Assembly (NCBI RefSeq): GCF_009669325.1
Contig: NZ_SZWE01000001.1
Location: 744,402 to 808,401, forward strand
DNA from: Roseovarius bejariae
Lineage (GTDB): Bacteria > Pseudomonadota > Alphaproteobacteria > Rhodobacterales > Rhodobacteraceae
Length of the DNA: 64,000 bases
Direction: 5' to 3'
Below are positions 35,877-44,511 of this stretch, piece after piece. How positions within the stretch are numbered: the stretch's first letter is position 1; each line of letters begins with the position of its first letter. The notes below the pieces were generated by a model, which was given only the letters and a program-made list of their open reading frames with translations, made no database searches and was not told the DNA's origin. Position numbers and translations under genes: made by a program.

Positions 35877-35934
35877 GGCTTTCCTGATAGCGCAAGGCTC
35901 AGTATCACCTCCCGTGGCAAGGCAAAGGAGCGGC

Positions 35935-37401
35935 ATGACCAAGGCCATCATGATACAGGGCGCGGGCTCGAACGTGGGCAAGTCCATGGTTGTTGCAGGG
36001 CTCACGCGGGCCTTTGTAAAGCGCGGATTACGCGTGGCCCCGTTTAAGCCGCAAAATATGTCGAACAATGCGGCCGTCACTGAAGACGGCGGCGAGATTG
36101 GCCGCGCGCAGGCACTTCAGGCCATGGCGGCCCGTCGCGCGCCGCATACCGACATGAATCCCGTTCTGCTCAAGCCCGAAACCGATACCGGCGCGCAGGT
36201 GATCGTACAGGGCCAGCGTGTCGCCACCCTTCGGGCCCGTAAGTATGCACAAGCCAAGCCACAGCTTCTAGAGGCCGTGCTGCAAAGCTTCACCCGGTTA
36301 TGTGGCGACAGCGATCTGGTGGTTGTCGAAGGCGCCGGAAGCCCCGCCGAGATCAACCTGCGCAAAGGTGACATCGCCAACATGGGCTTTGCCGAGGCAG
36401 CTGGCGTGCCGGTGATCCTTTTGGGCGACATCGACCGTGGCGGCGTTATCGCGCAGATCGTCGGCACCCAGACCATCCTGCCCCCCGAGGACGCGGCCCA
36501 TATCAAAGGTTTTGCCATCAACAAGTTTCGCGGGGACGTCAGCCTATTTGACGACGGCCTGACCGAGATCACCAAACGCACCGGATGGCCTTCACTTGGC
36601 GTTCTGCCGTGGTTCCGCGACGCATGGCGCCTTCCCGCCGAGGACGTGATGGACATCACCTCGACCCCCGGCGGCAGTTACAAGGTGGCCGTACCACGCC
36701 TGCCCCGGATCGCCAATTTCGACGACCTCGACCCGCTATCGAGTGAACCCAATGTCAGCGTTGAAATTATCGAACCCGGTCGCCCCCTCCCCGGCGACGC
36801 CGATCTTGTGCTGATCCCGGGCAGCAAATCCACCATTGCCGATCTGGCCGATTTCCGCGCGCAAGGCTGGGATGTGGACCTGCACGCCCATATCCGCCGC
36901 GGCGGGCATGTCATGGGCATTTGTGGCGGCTATCAAATGCTGGGCCGTGACATCGCCGACCCCGAAGGGATAGAGGGAAAAGCAGGTCGTGTTCCCGGTC
37001 TTGGGCATCTCGATGTGATCACCGTGATGAAACCCGAAAAGCACCTGTCCCTGACTGAGGCCACTTACCTACCCACCGGCGATCCGGTGACAGGTTATGA
37101 AATTCATCTTGGGGCAACCACAGGCCCCGACTGTGCCCGCGCATGGTTGCGGGTCGGGGAACGTACCGAAGGCGCAGCATCCCCTTCAGGCCGGGTACGG
37201 GGCTGCTATTTACATGGGTTATTCTCGTCGGATGCCTTCCGTGGCGCTATTCTGGGCGATCTCGGAGTGACATCCGACCTCGCATTCACGGACAGCGTAG
37301 AGACGACGCTTGATGCTCTCGCCGAACATATCGAAAGTCATCTCGATCTGGATCTGCTTTTGGAGCTGGCCAAAACACCCAGATGCTATTCGAACTCCTG
37401 A
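35935..37401 (+). CDS. cobQ: Cobyric acid synthase
   Basis: A 488-residue CobQ: an N-terminal ATP-dependent amidoligase domain ([35 protein letters not shown]) and a C-terminal class I glutamine amidotransferase domain with the catalytic cysteine in [18 protein letters not shown]. It amidates four carboxylates of adenosylcobyrinic acid in cobalamin synthesis. Start ATG 35935 follows AAGGAG; seven upstream codons are in frame but unneeded. No cobalamin riboswitch is seen in the short leader, and no other cob genes are nearby. The 3' end overlaps the next, convergent gene by 16 bases. Confidence 0.95.
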   Translation: MTKAIMIQGAGSNVGKSMVVAGLTRAFVKRGLRVAPFKPQNMSNNAAVTEDGGEIGRAQALQAMAARRAPHTDMNPVLLKPETDTGAQVIVQGQRVATLRARKYAQAKPQLLEAVLQSFTRLCGDSDLVVVEGAGSPAEINLRKGDIANMGFAEAAGVPVILLGDIDRGGVIAQIVGTQTILPPEDAAHIKGFAINKFRGDVSLFDDGLTEITKRTGWPSLGVLPWFRDAWRLPAEDVMDITSTPGGSYKVAVPRLPRIANFDDLDPLSSEPNVSVEIIEPGRPLPGDADLVLIPGSKSTIADLADFRAQGWDVDLHAHIRRGGHVMGICGGYQMLGRDIADPEGIEGKAGRVPGLGHLDVITVMKPEKHLSLTEATYLPTGDPVTGYEIHLGATTGPDCARAWLRVGERTEGAASPSGRVRGCYLHGLFSSDAFRGAILGDLGVTSDLAFTDSVETTLDALAEHIESHLDLDLLLELAKTPRCYSNS

Positions 37402-38384
37402 CTGGCAAGCGCACGGTGAATTTCCCGCCGCACCAGCTTGCGCACATTGCGGGTGATCCGCTCCCCCAAAGCGCCCTGAAGTTCCTGACGGACGATCTCG
37501 CTCACCATGTCGCGCAGGGCGTCTTCGTCCAGCACATCCGCCTGTAGCTGCCAATCCTCCTCGGCCTCTTCGGGGGCCTCGGAATTTGCATTATCCAGAT
37601 GGTCATCTTGCTCGGTTGCCGACGGGGTGACCTCATCCGAAAGCTCCTCGGCATCCGGCTCGAATCCTTCGTCATAAGCCGCCTCGAAACGCATATCCAC
37701 GGCCTCTGAAGCATCATCCACCCCGTGGTCTTCCCACTCCAGCGTCGTGACCTTACCACCGGCATAGGCACTCTCACCTTCACCATCGGGTTCCCATTCG
37801 TCGTCACGCCCGGCAAGAGCCGCCTCGACACTGGCAATCCGAGCCTGCAAATCGGGGGGGGCCTGCTTTTCGATCTGGGGGGCCTCGTCCTCTACCTCCG
37901 CGTTCCCCGATACCGCTTGCACAGGCTCGTCTTCAGGCTCATGGCGGACATCATCCTCTGCGACCTCCTCCTGCGCTTCGGATTGATCAATATCTTGATG
38001 CTTGAACTCGGGTGTCCAGGCCTGTTCCTCTGCCGTAAAATCTTCAGAGTATTCATCTTCGCCCTGCGCCACGTCCCCGGACGCCTCTTGTGGCTCGGGT
38101 TCCGCCTCGGAGGCACCCGATTCGGCCTCAGGCTCAATGGCATATTGCTCAAGGCTGGCCACCGTATCGGTCACATCAGGGGCCTCCCCGGTCGCCTCGG
38201 AATCAAAAACACCGTCCTCTTGCGGCGCCTCGTCCACCCGTTGCGATGGCGTCAAAACCAGCTTGTCCTGTTCATTGTGCACAGCTTTAGTCGCACCTGT
38301 TTTCTCCCGGTCATCGGTAGAAACAAGACGACGAATTGAGGACAGAACATCCTCGATTTCCGCATTGGTAACGGGATTGGACAT
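37386..38384 (-). CDS. PopZ-like acidic polar-organising protein (candidate)
   Basis: A 332-residue protein in three parts. Residues 1-25 form a short helix with [19 protein letters not shown], like the N-terminal client-binding helix of PopZ proteins. Residues about 30-280 are a long, acidic, low-complexity linker. The last 45 residues ([20 protein letters not shown], then [18 protein letters not shown]) resemble the oligomerising PopZ C-terminus. This is the PopZ/DUF2497 plan, only with a longer linker. Start ATG 38384 chosen over an in-frame upstream codon. Divergence is high, so the call is structural. Confidence 0.6.
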   Translation of the reverse strand: MSNPVTNAEIEDVLSSIRRLVSTDDREKTGATKAVHNEQDKLVLTPSQRVDEAPQEDGVFDSEATGEAPDVTDTVASLEQYAIEPEAESGASEAEPEPQEASGDVAQGEDEYSEDFTAEEQAWTPEFKHQDIDQSEAQEEVAEDDVRHEPEDEPVQAVSGNAEVEDEAPQIEKQAPPDLQARIASVEAALAGRDDEWEPDGEGESAYAGGKVTTLEWEDHGVDDASEAVDMRFEAAYDEGFEPDAEELSDEVTPSATEQDDHLDNANSEAPEEAEEDWQLQADVLDEDALRDMVSEIVRQELQGALGERITRNVRKLVRREIHRALASQEFE

Positions 38385-38506
38385 ATTTGGACACCACTCT
38401 TGCCTCACCCCAGTTTACCCTTGAGCGCAGTTTCACACAACAAGTTAGCGGACCTGTTTCGAGTTAAACTTGAAGCAGCACTCTACCCCGATGGGCGTCG
38501 CCCAAC

Positions 38507-39916
38507 CTATTGCTTGCCCAAAGCCTTCAATACACGATCCAATTTCCGGCCCTGTGCACTCATCTCTGCCGGGGCGGTCTTGACCATGTTGTAATAGGCT
38601 GCGGGATCATAGGTCGGCACGTTCAGGTTCAGGTCCTTGGCCGTCAACTGCCCGATCGCGCCCAATACCGCATAAGCGGCGATGTAAACATCGACCTCGG
38701 CAGAAATCAGGTTCGTACGCGCGTCGAGAAGGTTTTGCTCTGCGTCCAAAACATCCAGCGTGGTCCGAGCGCCCAGCTTGGCCTCCTCCCTCACACCACG
38801 AAACGCGACACGTGCCGCACGCACGGCCTCTTGGTTTGCGGTTCGGCTGGCCCGCGCAGCTTCAAGCGTGGCATAGGCGTTACCCACATCCTGCGCCAAC
38901 CGCAGGTTGGTCGTCAGAAGCCGTGCGCGAGTTTGGTCACGCACGGCCATGGCCCGGCGCTTTGCCGAACTGAGCCGACCACCTTGATAGATCGGGCCAC
39001 TCATCTGCACGCCGACTGATCCCGAACGCGAATTGTCACTGTCCGTAACAGATTCCCCCACACGCAGCCCTGCGGTCAAGCCAATGGTTGGCTTCATTGC
39101 GGCCGCTGCGGCCTTCACCGTCAGCTCAGAGGAGGAAACTTCATGCCGAACCTGCAAAGCATCAGGGTGATTACGTAGCGCCAAGCCCTTGGCTCCCTCG
39201 GCGCCTCTCTTGAGCGCGGGCAGGCGCTGCGGTGCGCGCAATTGGCCCGGGGCGCGCCCAACAGCGGCGCGGAATTCCTCGATCGCCTGCGCCAGATTGC
39301 CCCGCGCAGTCGCCAGACCACTCCGCGCAAGTGCAAGGGCCGCCTCGGCCTGAGCCACATCTGTGCGGGTCACTTCTCCGACCTCAAATCGGTCCTGAGC
39401 CGCACGAAGTTCTTGCTGCAAAAGGCGCAGATTGTTTTCACGCAGCGATACGAACTGGCTGTTTCTGCGCAGGTTCATATAGGCTTGTATGGCCCGAAAC
39501 AGCACTTGCTGCTCAACGCTGCGCAATCCTTCACGGGTGGCAAGAACGGTTTCCTTGGCAGCTTCGATGCGCAGGGGGGTCCGTCCGAAATCATAAAGCA
39601 GCAAATCAAGCGACACCCCAATATTCGCGGTCGTACTCGATATCGGCTGCCTGATTCCGTTGGTGCGTGTCTTTCCGAAATTGCGCGTGGCATCCGCCGT
39701 CCAGTTGATGATCGGGCGCAGTTCGGAAACGATCGAGGCCACATCCTCATCCGCCGCGCGCAAAAGCGCCCGGTTCTGTGCGATCAATCCGCTGTTCTTA
39801 TAGGCATCCGCAAGGGCATCCGCCAAGTTCTCGGCCTTGGCCGCCACGGGCGTCACGACCGCAAGCCCGATCGCCACGACCGCTGTTTTGATAATCCGTG
39901 CCTTTGACTTGCGCAA
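38507..39916 (-). CDS. tolC: TolC-family outer membrane efflux protein
   Basis: A 469-residue TolC homologue with signal peptide (KTAVVAIGLAVVTPVAAKA, then ENL) and two OEP repeats rich in coiled-coil helix; LGARTTLDVLDAEQNLLDAR is the conserved helix near the C-terminus. It forms the outer-membrane channel of export and efflux systems. The start is a TTG at 39916: it lies 8 bases after GGAGACGG and gives the signal peptide, whereas no in-frame ATG does. It lies 31 bases after pcm and is probably co-transcribed. Confidence 0.92.
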   Translation of the reverse strand: MRKSKARIIKTAVVAIGLAVVTPVAAKAENLADALADAYKNSGLIAQNRALLRAADEDVASIVSELRPIINWTADATRNFGKTRTNGIRQPISSTTANIGVSLDLLLYDFGRTPLRIEAAKETVLATREGLRSVEQQVLFRAIQAYMNLRRNSQFVSLRENNLRLLQQELRAAQDRFEVGEVTRTDVAQAEAALALARSGLATARGNLAQAIEEFRAAVGRAPGQLRAPQRLPALKRGAEGAKGLALRNHPDALQVRHEVSSSELTVKAAAAAMKPTIGLTAGLRVGESVTDSDNSRSGSVGVQMSGPIYQGGRLSSAKRRAMAVRDQTRARLLTTNLRLAQDVGNAYATLEAARASRTANQEAVRAARVAFRGVREEAKLGARTTLDVLDAEQNLLDARTNLISAEVDVYIAAYAVLGAIGQLTAKDLNLNVPTYDPAAYYNMVKTAPAEMSAQGRKLDRVLKALGKQ

Positions 39917-39947
39917 TGAACCGTCTCCGTCTTTACGCGGACTGAAA

Positions 39948-40601
39948 TTACAGGGTGAAGGCCGCGTGCCGTTCGAACCCCGGCAAGACCGGCGCCCCCG
40001 CGTTGAACGCGAAGCGCCAGTTGATATGCCCATCAATCTTGTATCCCACACGCACCGCACCAAGGGCGCCTTCCATGAACAGGCAAGCAATGCGCCCGCC
40101 GTCCTTGAGTTGCCCGGTCAGCCCCTCGGGCAGATGTTCAACCGCGCCTTGCAAAAGGATCACATCGTAGGGGCCATGTTCTGCCGCGCCATCGGCCAAG
40201 GGGCCTTCATGCAGGATGACATTGTCGGCGCCATGTTCGATCAGCAGGCCCTGTGCCTCGCGCAGCATCGCACCATCTTCCTCGACCGCGACAACCGCCT
40301 CGGCCATCCGCGCGATCACCGCCGAAGAATAGCCAAGCGCAGATCCGATATCGAGAACCAGTTCATCCCCCTGAATATCCAGTGCATCCAGCATCTTGGC
40401 CAAGGTTCGCGGCTCCAGAACCACACGTCCGCCGCCAAGATCGACATTCTCGCCAACATAGGCCGCCTCACGCAGTTCACGCGGCACGAAGGCCTCACGC
40501 GGGACCGAAAGCATCGCATCGATGATTGGAAATTTCGTGACGTCCGAGGGGCGAACCTGCGTATCCACCATCATCGTTCGGCGCGCGGCATAGTTAGTCA
40601 T
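39948..40601 (-). CDS. pcm: Protein-L-isoaspartate O-methyltransferase family protein
   Basis: A 217-residue SAM-dependent methyltransferase of the PCMT family: [40 protein letters not shown] and the SAM motif [20 protein letters not shown]. The classical enzyme repairs isoaspartyl residues. This subgroup, encoded upstream of tolC in many Rhodobacterales, keeps the fold but the catalytic-loop region is divergent, so repair activity is uncertain. The 255-base gap upstream holds no gene. Confidence 0.88.
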   Translation of the reverse strand: MTNYAARRTMMVDTQVRPSDVTKFPIIDAMLSVPREAFVPRELREAAYVGENVDLGGGRVVLEPRTLAKMLDALDIQGDELVLDIGSALGYSSAVIARMAEAVVAVEEDGAMLREAQGLLIEHGADNVILHEGPLADGAAEHGPYDVILLQGAVEHLPEGLTGQLKDGGRIACLFMEGALGAVRVGYKIDGHINWRFAFNAGAPVLPGFERHAAFTL

Positions 40602-40856
40602 GGGCTAAACTCATCTGTTCAGAATCCTGTTCTCCTATAGTGGCACAATCCAAAAACGGGAACAATGCCGATAGCGACGGCCCCGCCCACCGCGCTGACG
40701 CCGGATTGCTCCGGGAATTTCACGTCATACGAGCATGCCAATCTGGGCAAAGCGGTCATTGACAGGCCGCAATAAAGCGACTCATCGCACCCCGCGCGAT
40801 GCTTCCAATAACAGCTTGACGCCCCCGCCCAGAACCCCTAGATGGAACTCCACTTC

Positions 40857-40930
40857 GGCGAGTTGGCGGAGTGGTGACGCAGCGGATTGCAAATCCGTGT
40901 ACACCGGTTCGATTCCGGTACTCGCCTCCA
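40857..40930 (+). tRNA. tRNA-Cys (GCA)
   Basis: Complete cloverleaf: acceptor GGCGAGT pairs with ACTCGCC; the anticodon stem-loop GGATTGCAAATCC has GCA; the T arm is CCGGTTCGATTCCGG; discriminator T and encoded CCA follow. 74 bases. Confidence 0.96.
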
Positions 40931-41035
40931 CATTTTCTGACATATCTGGCCTTGAAGGCAATGACTTCATCCGTGTGATCCGGACGGTAATGCGCTGTGG
41001 TTGCCTTGCAACGCGAGAATTTGTGTGCCGGCGCA

Positions 41036-41059
41036 ATACCGACAGGATACCGACGTTTT
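41036..41059. repeat. Tandem ATACCGACG element (second copy)
   Basis: ATACCGACAGG followed by ATACCGACGTTTT, the same 11-base tandem as at 17440. It lies 105 bases after tRNA-Cys and before the convergent TetR stop. The 161-base gap shows nothing else. Confidence 0.7.
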
Positions 41060-41091
41060 GCAGGTCATGGTTCTCCTGCCTTTTCAACCGG

Positions 41092-41700
41092 TTACCCCTG
41101 ATTCGATCCGACTGAGGCCATGACGGCCTTGCGCACCATCTGCCAGTAGATTTCCTCGACCTCGGGGAGGCTCAACCGCCCTCCCTCGCGAAACCAAGTG
41201 TTGACCCCGGTCAGCATCGCGATCACAGCCATCGTCGCGATCTTGGGTTCGGTCACGTCGAAGGCCCCGCTGGCCACCCCGCGCCTGAGAATATCTTCCA
41301 ATTGATCCTCGTACTGCCGCCTGAGCCCCTCAATTACCTCGAAGTTTTCCGGCGTCAGATTGCGCAGTTCCATGTAGGAAATGAACACGGCCTCGGGTCG
41401 CTCGTGGTGAAACCGAATGTGAAAGCGGGTAAATTGCTCCAGGGCACGGGCCGGATCGTCCGGCGCAGGGGTCTCTGCACGCGCCCCCAACAATTCCTCC
41501 ATATGTCCCTTGAGCAGATCGAACAACAATGTCTGCTTATCGGGGGTATAGTTATACAACGCCCCCGCTTGCACACCCACCTCAGTCGCAATTTTCCTCA
41601 TGGAAACAGCGGCATAGCCGTTTTCAGCAAAGAGCCGTATAGCCGCTTCGCGCACCTTGGGGCCAGTTATGCCGGAGTGGGATCCTTGGGTTCGTGCCAT
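41092..41700 (-). CDS. TetR-family transcriptional regulator
   Basis: A 202-residue regulator with an N-terminal helix-turn-helix (KVREAAIRLFAENGYAAVSM, RKIATEVGVQAGALYNYTPD) and a C-terminal ligand domain. It resembles TetR proteins that control acyl-CoA or fatty-acid genes, but no such genes are adjacent. Start ATG 41700 gives the family N-terminus. An inverted repeat 16 bases upstream is a plausible self-operator. It is divergent from a lipoprotein gene. Confidence 0.9.
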   Translation of the reverse strand: MARTQGSHSGITGPKVREAAIRLFAENGYAAVSMRKIATEVGVQAGALYNYTPDKQTLLFDLLKGHMEELLGARAETPAPDDPARALEQFTRFHIRFHHERPEAVFISYMELRNLTPENFEVIEGLRRQYEDQLEDILRRGVASGAFDVTEPKIATMAVIAMLTGVNTWFREGGRLSLPEVEEIYWQMVRKAVMASVGSNQG

Positions 41701-41715
41701 GGGGCCATCCTTATC

Positions 41716-41729
41716 TGAACATGCGTTCA
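41716..41729. promoter_or_regulatory. Inverted repeat, candidate TetR operator
   Basis: TGAAC-ATGC-GTTCA lies between the divergent TetR and lipoprotein genes, 16 bases upstream of the TetR start. A symmetric dyad of this length is typical for TetR regulators of this kind. Confidence 0.5.
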
Positions 41730-41781
41730 AATCAATGCCCCGCTTGCCCCTCCCACCCAAAGAATGGCAATAGAGAGACAC

Positions 41782-42099
41782 ATGCCCCGAAAGGCCCCCG
41801 TGTTCATGCGTAAACTCGCCATATCCTGCCTGACCGCCGCTGCCACCCTGGCCGCCTGTAGCCAGTTCCCCGAACTGCAAGACGACGCCGACCTTGGCTC
41901 ACGTGACGCGCCCTACCCTCAACTGGTTCCCGTCGAGACACTTCGCGCCCAGGCCCCACAAACTGCCGTCACCCCTGAAAGCCAAGCCGCGCTTGAGGCT
42001 CGCATCACGCGTCTGCGAAACCGCGCCATGCGGCTCAAAGGTACCGTCGTCGATGGGGGAACGCGGGCACGGATGTCACAGGGTGTGAACCAACCCTGA
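41782..42099 (+). CDS. Small lipoprotein of unknown function
   Basis: A 105-residue protein whose N-terminus MPRKAPVFMRKLAISCLTAA continues to TLAACSQ, a lipobox with the lipidated cysteine about residue 26. The mature part is short and hydrophilic with a coiled-coil-like stretch (QAALEARITRLRNRAMRL). Function unknown. Start ATG 41782 is preferred; MRKL at 41806 would also give a full signal. It is followed 88 bases later by hom. Confidence 0.7.
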   Translation: MPRKAPVFMRKLAISCLTAAATLAACSQFPELQDDADLGSRDAPYPQLVPVETLRAQAPQTAVTPESQAALEARITRLRNRAMRLKGTVVDGGTRARMSQGVNQP

Positions 42100-42187
42100 G
42101 CGTGTGAAAAACCCGCGTTGCAAGGGCCGCGTGAACCCGTTACATCGCGCTTCCAGACCCATAAATAAACGATGATCGGAGAAGCCC

Positions 42188-43474
42188 ATGTCTGACCCCC
42201 TGCGCCTTGGTATCGCCGGATTGGGCACCGTGGGCACCGGTGTTGTGAAGATCATTCGCCAGAAAGCCTCGCTTTTGGAAGACCGCGCAGGACGTGCGGT
42301 CACGCTTAGCGCGGTTTCGGCGCGTAGCCGCGACAAGGATCGTGGTGTCAACCTGTCGGATTACGCGTGGGAAGACGACCCCGTGGCGCTTGCCACGCGC
42401 GATGATGTGGACGTTTTCGTGGAGCTCATGGGCGGGTCGGATGGCCCTGCCAAGGCCGCGACCGAAGCCGCCCTCAAGGCCGGCAAACACGTGGTCACCG
42501 CCAACAAGGCGATGCTGGCGCACAACGGTCAGGCACTTGCCGAACTGGCCGAAAAACAGGGGCGATCGATCCGCTACGAAGCCGCTGTCGCCGGGGGCAT
42601 CCCGGTCATCAAATCCCTGATGGAAGGGCTGGCAGGCAATGAGATCACCCGCGTCATGGGCGTGATGAACGGCACCTGCAACTATATCCTGACAAGGATG
42701 CAGGCCACCGGCCAAGGCTATAACGCCCTGTTCGAGGAAGCCGACAAGCTGGGCTTCCTCGAAGCGGATCCCAACCTCGATGTGGGCGGCATCGACGCAG
42801 GTCACAAGCTGGCCATCCTGTCGTCCATCGCCTTTGGCACGCAGGTCGATTTCGACGCCGTGGAACTCGAAGGCATCCAGTCGATCACGCTGGAAGACAT
42901 CAACCACGCCGCCGACATGGGCTATCGCATCAAGCTTCTGGGCGTGGCGCAGCTGACGGGACGTGGACTGGAACAACGCATGTCACCCTGCCTCGTCCCC
43001 GCCAGCAGCCCCCTGGGCCAGCTCGAAGGTGGCACAAATATGTGTGTCCTCGAAGGCGACATGGTCGAACAGATCGTGCTGCGCGGCCCCGGCGCGGGTG
43101 AAGGCCCCACCGCAAGCGCGGTGATGGGCGACGTGATGGATATTGCCCGTGGTGTTCACTTGCCCACCTTCGGCAAACCGGCTGACAAACTTGAAAAGGT
43201 CAAACCGGCCCGCGCGGTCACGCCCGCTCCCTATTACCTGCGCATGGCGCTTGAGGACAAACCCGGCGCGTTGGCCAAGGTCGCCACCGTTCTGGGCGAG
43301 GCCGGGATTTCCATTGACCGGATGCGCCAGTACCGCCACGACGACAGCACCGCTCCGGTGCTGGTCGTGACCCATAAAACCACCCGCAGCGCACTGGATA
43401 CTGCGCTTGAAGCCATGTCGAAACTTGATGTCATGGCCCAAAGCCCCGTCGCCCTGCGGATTGAAACCGTTTGA
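42188..43474 (+). CDS. hom: Homoserine dehydrogenase
   Basis: A 428-residue enzyme. The NAD(P) fold is LGIAGLGTVGTGVVKIIRQK; the catalytic region has KHVVTANKAMLAHNG and GVMNGTCNYIL, with the substrate lysine in GLDVGGIDAGHKLAIL-like text. A C-terminal ACT domain (YYLRMALEDKPGALAKVATV) allows threonine feedback. It reduces aspartate semialdehyde to homoserine on the way to threonine and methionine. The ribosome site is GGAGAAG. It leads the common hom-glpX-recJ series. Confidence 0.96.
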   Translation: MSDPLRLGIAGLGTVGTGVVKIIRQKASLLEDRAGRAVTLSAVSARSRDKDRGVNLSDYAWEDDPVALATRDDVDVFVELMGGSDGPAKAATEAALKAGKHVVTANKAMLAHNGQALAELAEKQGRSIRYEAAVAGGIPVIKSLMEGLAGNEITRVMGVMNGTCNYILTRMQATGQGYNALFEEADKLGFLEADPNLDVGGIDAGHKLAILSSIAFGTQVDFDAVELEGIQSITLEDINHAADMGYRIKLLGVAQLTGRGLEQRMSPCLVPASSPLGQLEGGTNMCVLEGDMVEQIVLRGPGAGEGPTASAVMGDVMDIARGVHLPTFGKPADKLEKVKPARAVTPAPYYLRMALEDKPGALAKVATVLGEAGISIDRMRQYRHDDSTAPVLVVTHKTTRSALDTALEAMSKLDVMAQSPVALRIETV

Positions 43475-43542
43475 TCGCGCCCTTGTGCGCAAGACCCCGG
43501 GCCGCTAATGCTGACGCGGCTTGAAAAGAACAAGGATTTGCC

Positions 43543-44508
43543 ATGACCGCCCCCGTGGATTTCAATGACCGCTCGCTGTCTCTGGGCTTGGCCCGCGTGT
43601 CCGAGGCCGCAGCCCTCGCCTGCGCCGACCTCATCGGGCGCGGTGACGAAAAAGCCGCTGACCAAGCGGCGGTAAACGCCATGCGTGAACAGCTTAACAT
43701 GCTGGCGATTCAGGGCGTCGTGGTCATCGGCGAAGGCGAACGCGACGAAGCCCCGATGCTCTATATTGGCGAAGAAGTGGGCACGGGCGACGGCCCCGGC
43801 GTGGACATTGCCCTCGACCCGCTCGAAGGCACCACCCTGACGGCCAAGGCGATGCCCAACGCCCTGACCGTGATCGCCATGGCGCCGCGCGGCACCCTGC
43901 TGCACGCGCCTGACGTTTATATGGACAAGCTGGCCATCGGGCCGGGCTATGACAAAGACGTGGTTTCCCTCGACATGAGCCCCAAGGAACGGGTCGAAGC
44001 ACTTGCCAAGGCCAAGGGCTGTGCCCCGCACGAGATTACCGTCTGCATCCTCGAACGCCCCCGCCACCAAGAGATGATCGACAGCGTCCGCTCCACCGGT
44101 GCCGCGATCTACATGATTTCCGATGGCGACGTGGCCGGTGTCATGCACTGCGCCGAACCCGGCCTCACCGGCATTGACATGTACATGGGCGCCGGTGGCG
44201 CCCCCGAAGGCGTGCTTGCCGCCAGCGCCCTGAAATGCATGGGCGGGCAGATGTGGGGCCGCTTGCTGTTCCGCAACGACGATGAAAAGGGCCGTGCTGC
44301 CAAGGCAGGGATCACCGATCTCGATCGTGTCTATTCGCGCGACGAAATGGTCACCTGCGACGTTATCATCGCCGCCACCGGCGTGACCAATGGCTCGGTC
44401 GTATCGGGCATCAAGCGCCGCCCGGACTACGTTGAGACCGAAACCGTGCTGATGCGCTCGAAAACCGGATCGCTGCGCCGCATGACCTACCGCAGCCCGC
44501 TGCGCTGA
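43543..44508 (+). CDS. glpX: Class II fructose-1,6-bisphosphatase
   Basis: A 321-residue GlpX. Motifs visible: VVVIGEGERDEAPMLYIGEE, VDIALDPLEGTTLTAKAMP (metal and phosphate site) and GAGGAPEGVLAASALKCMGG. It hydrolyses fructose-1,6-bisphosphate in gluconeogenesis; some members also act on sedoheptulose-1,7-bisphosphate. It starts 68 bases after hom and ends 3 bases before recJ, so the three genes are likely one operon. Confidence 0.96.
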   Translation: MTAPVDFNDRSLSLGLARVSEAAALACADLIGRGDEKAADQAAVNAMREQLNMLAIQGVVVIGEGERDEAPMLYIGEEVGTGDGPGVDIALDPLEGTTLTAKAMPNALTVIAMAPRGTLLHAPDVYMDKLAIGPGYDKDVVSLDMSPKERVEALAKAKGCAPHEITVCILERPRHQEMIDSVRSTGAAIYMISDGDVAGVMHCAEPGLTGIDMYMGAGGAPEGVLAASALKCMGGQMWGRLLFRNDDEKGRAAKAGITDLDRVYSRDEMVTCDVIIAATGVTNGSVVSGIKRRPDYVETETVLMRSKTGSLRRMTYRSPLR

Positions 44509-44511
44509 CGC

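Noticed and set aside
35819..35934. Cobalamin riboswitch before cobQ
   Set aside because: The leader is too short and is filled by a terminator; no B12 box seen.
40617..40632. Second LexA box upstream of pcm
   Set aside because: The two GTTC words are separated by 8 bases, not 7, so it does not fit the direct repeat.
40857..41100. tRNA-Cys as attachment site of an integrated element
   Set aside because: No integrase, no duplicated tRNA end and no foreign gene block nearby.
40735..41115. Open frame across tRNA-Cys
   Set aside because: It runs through the tRNA and repeat and has no ribosome site or family pattern.
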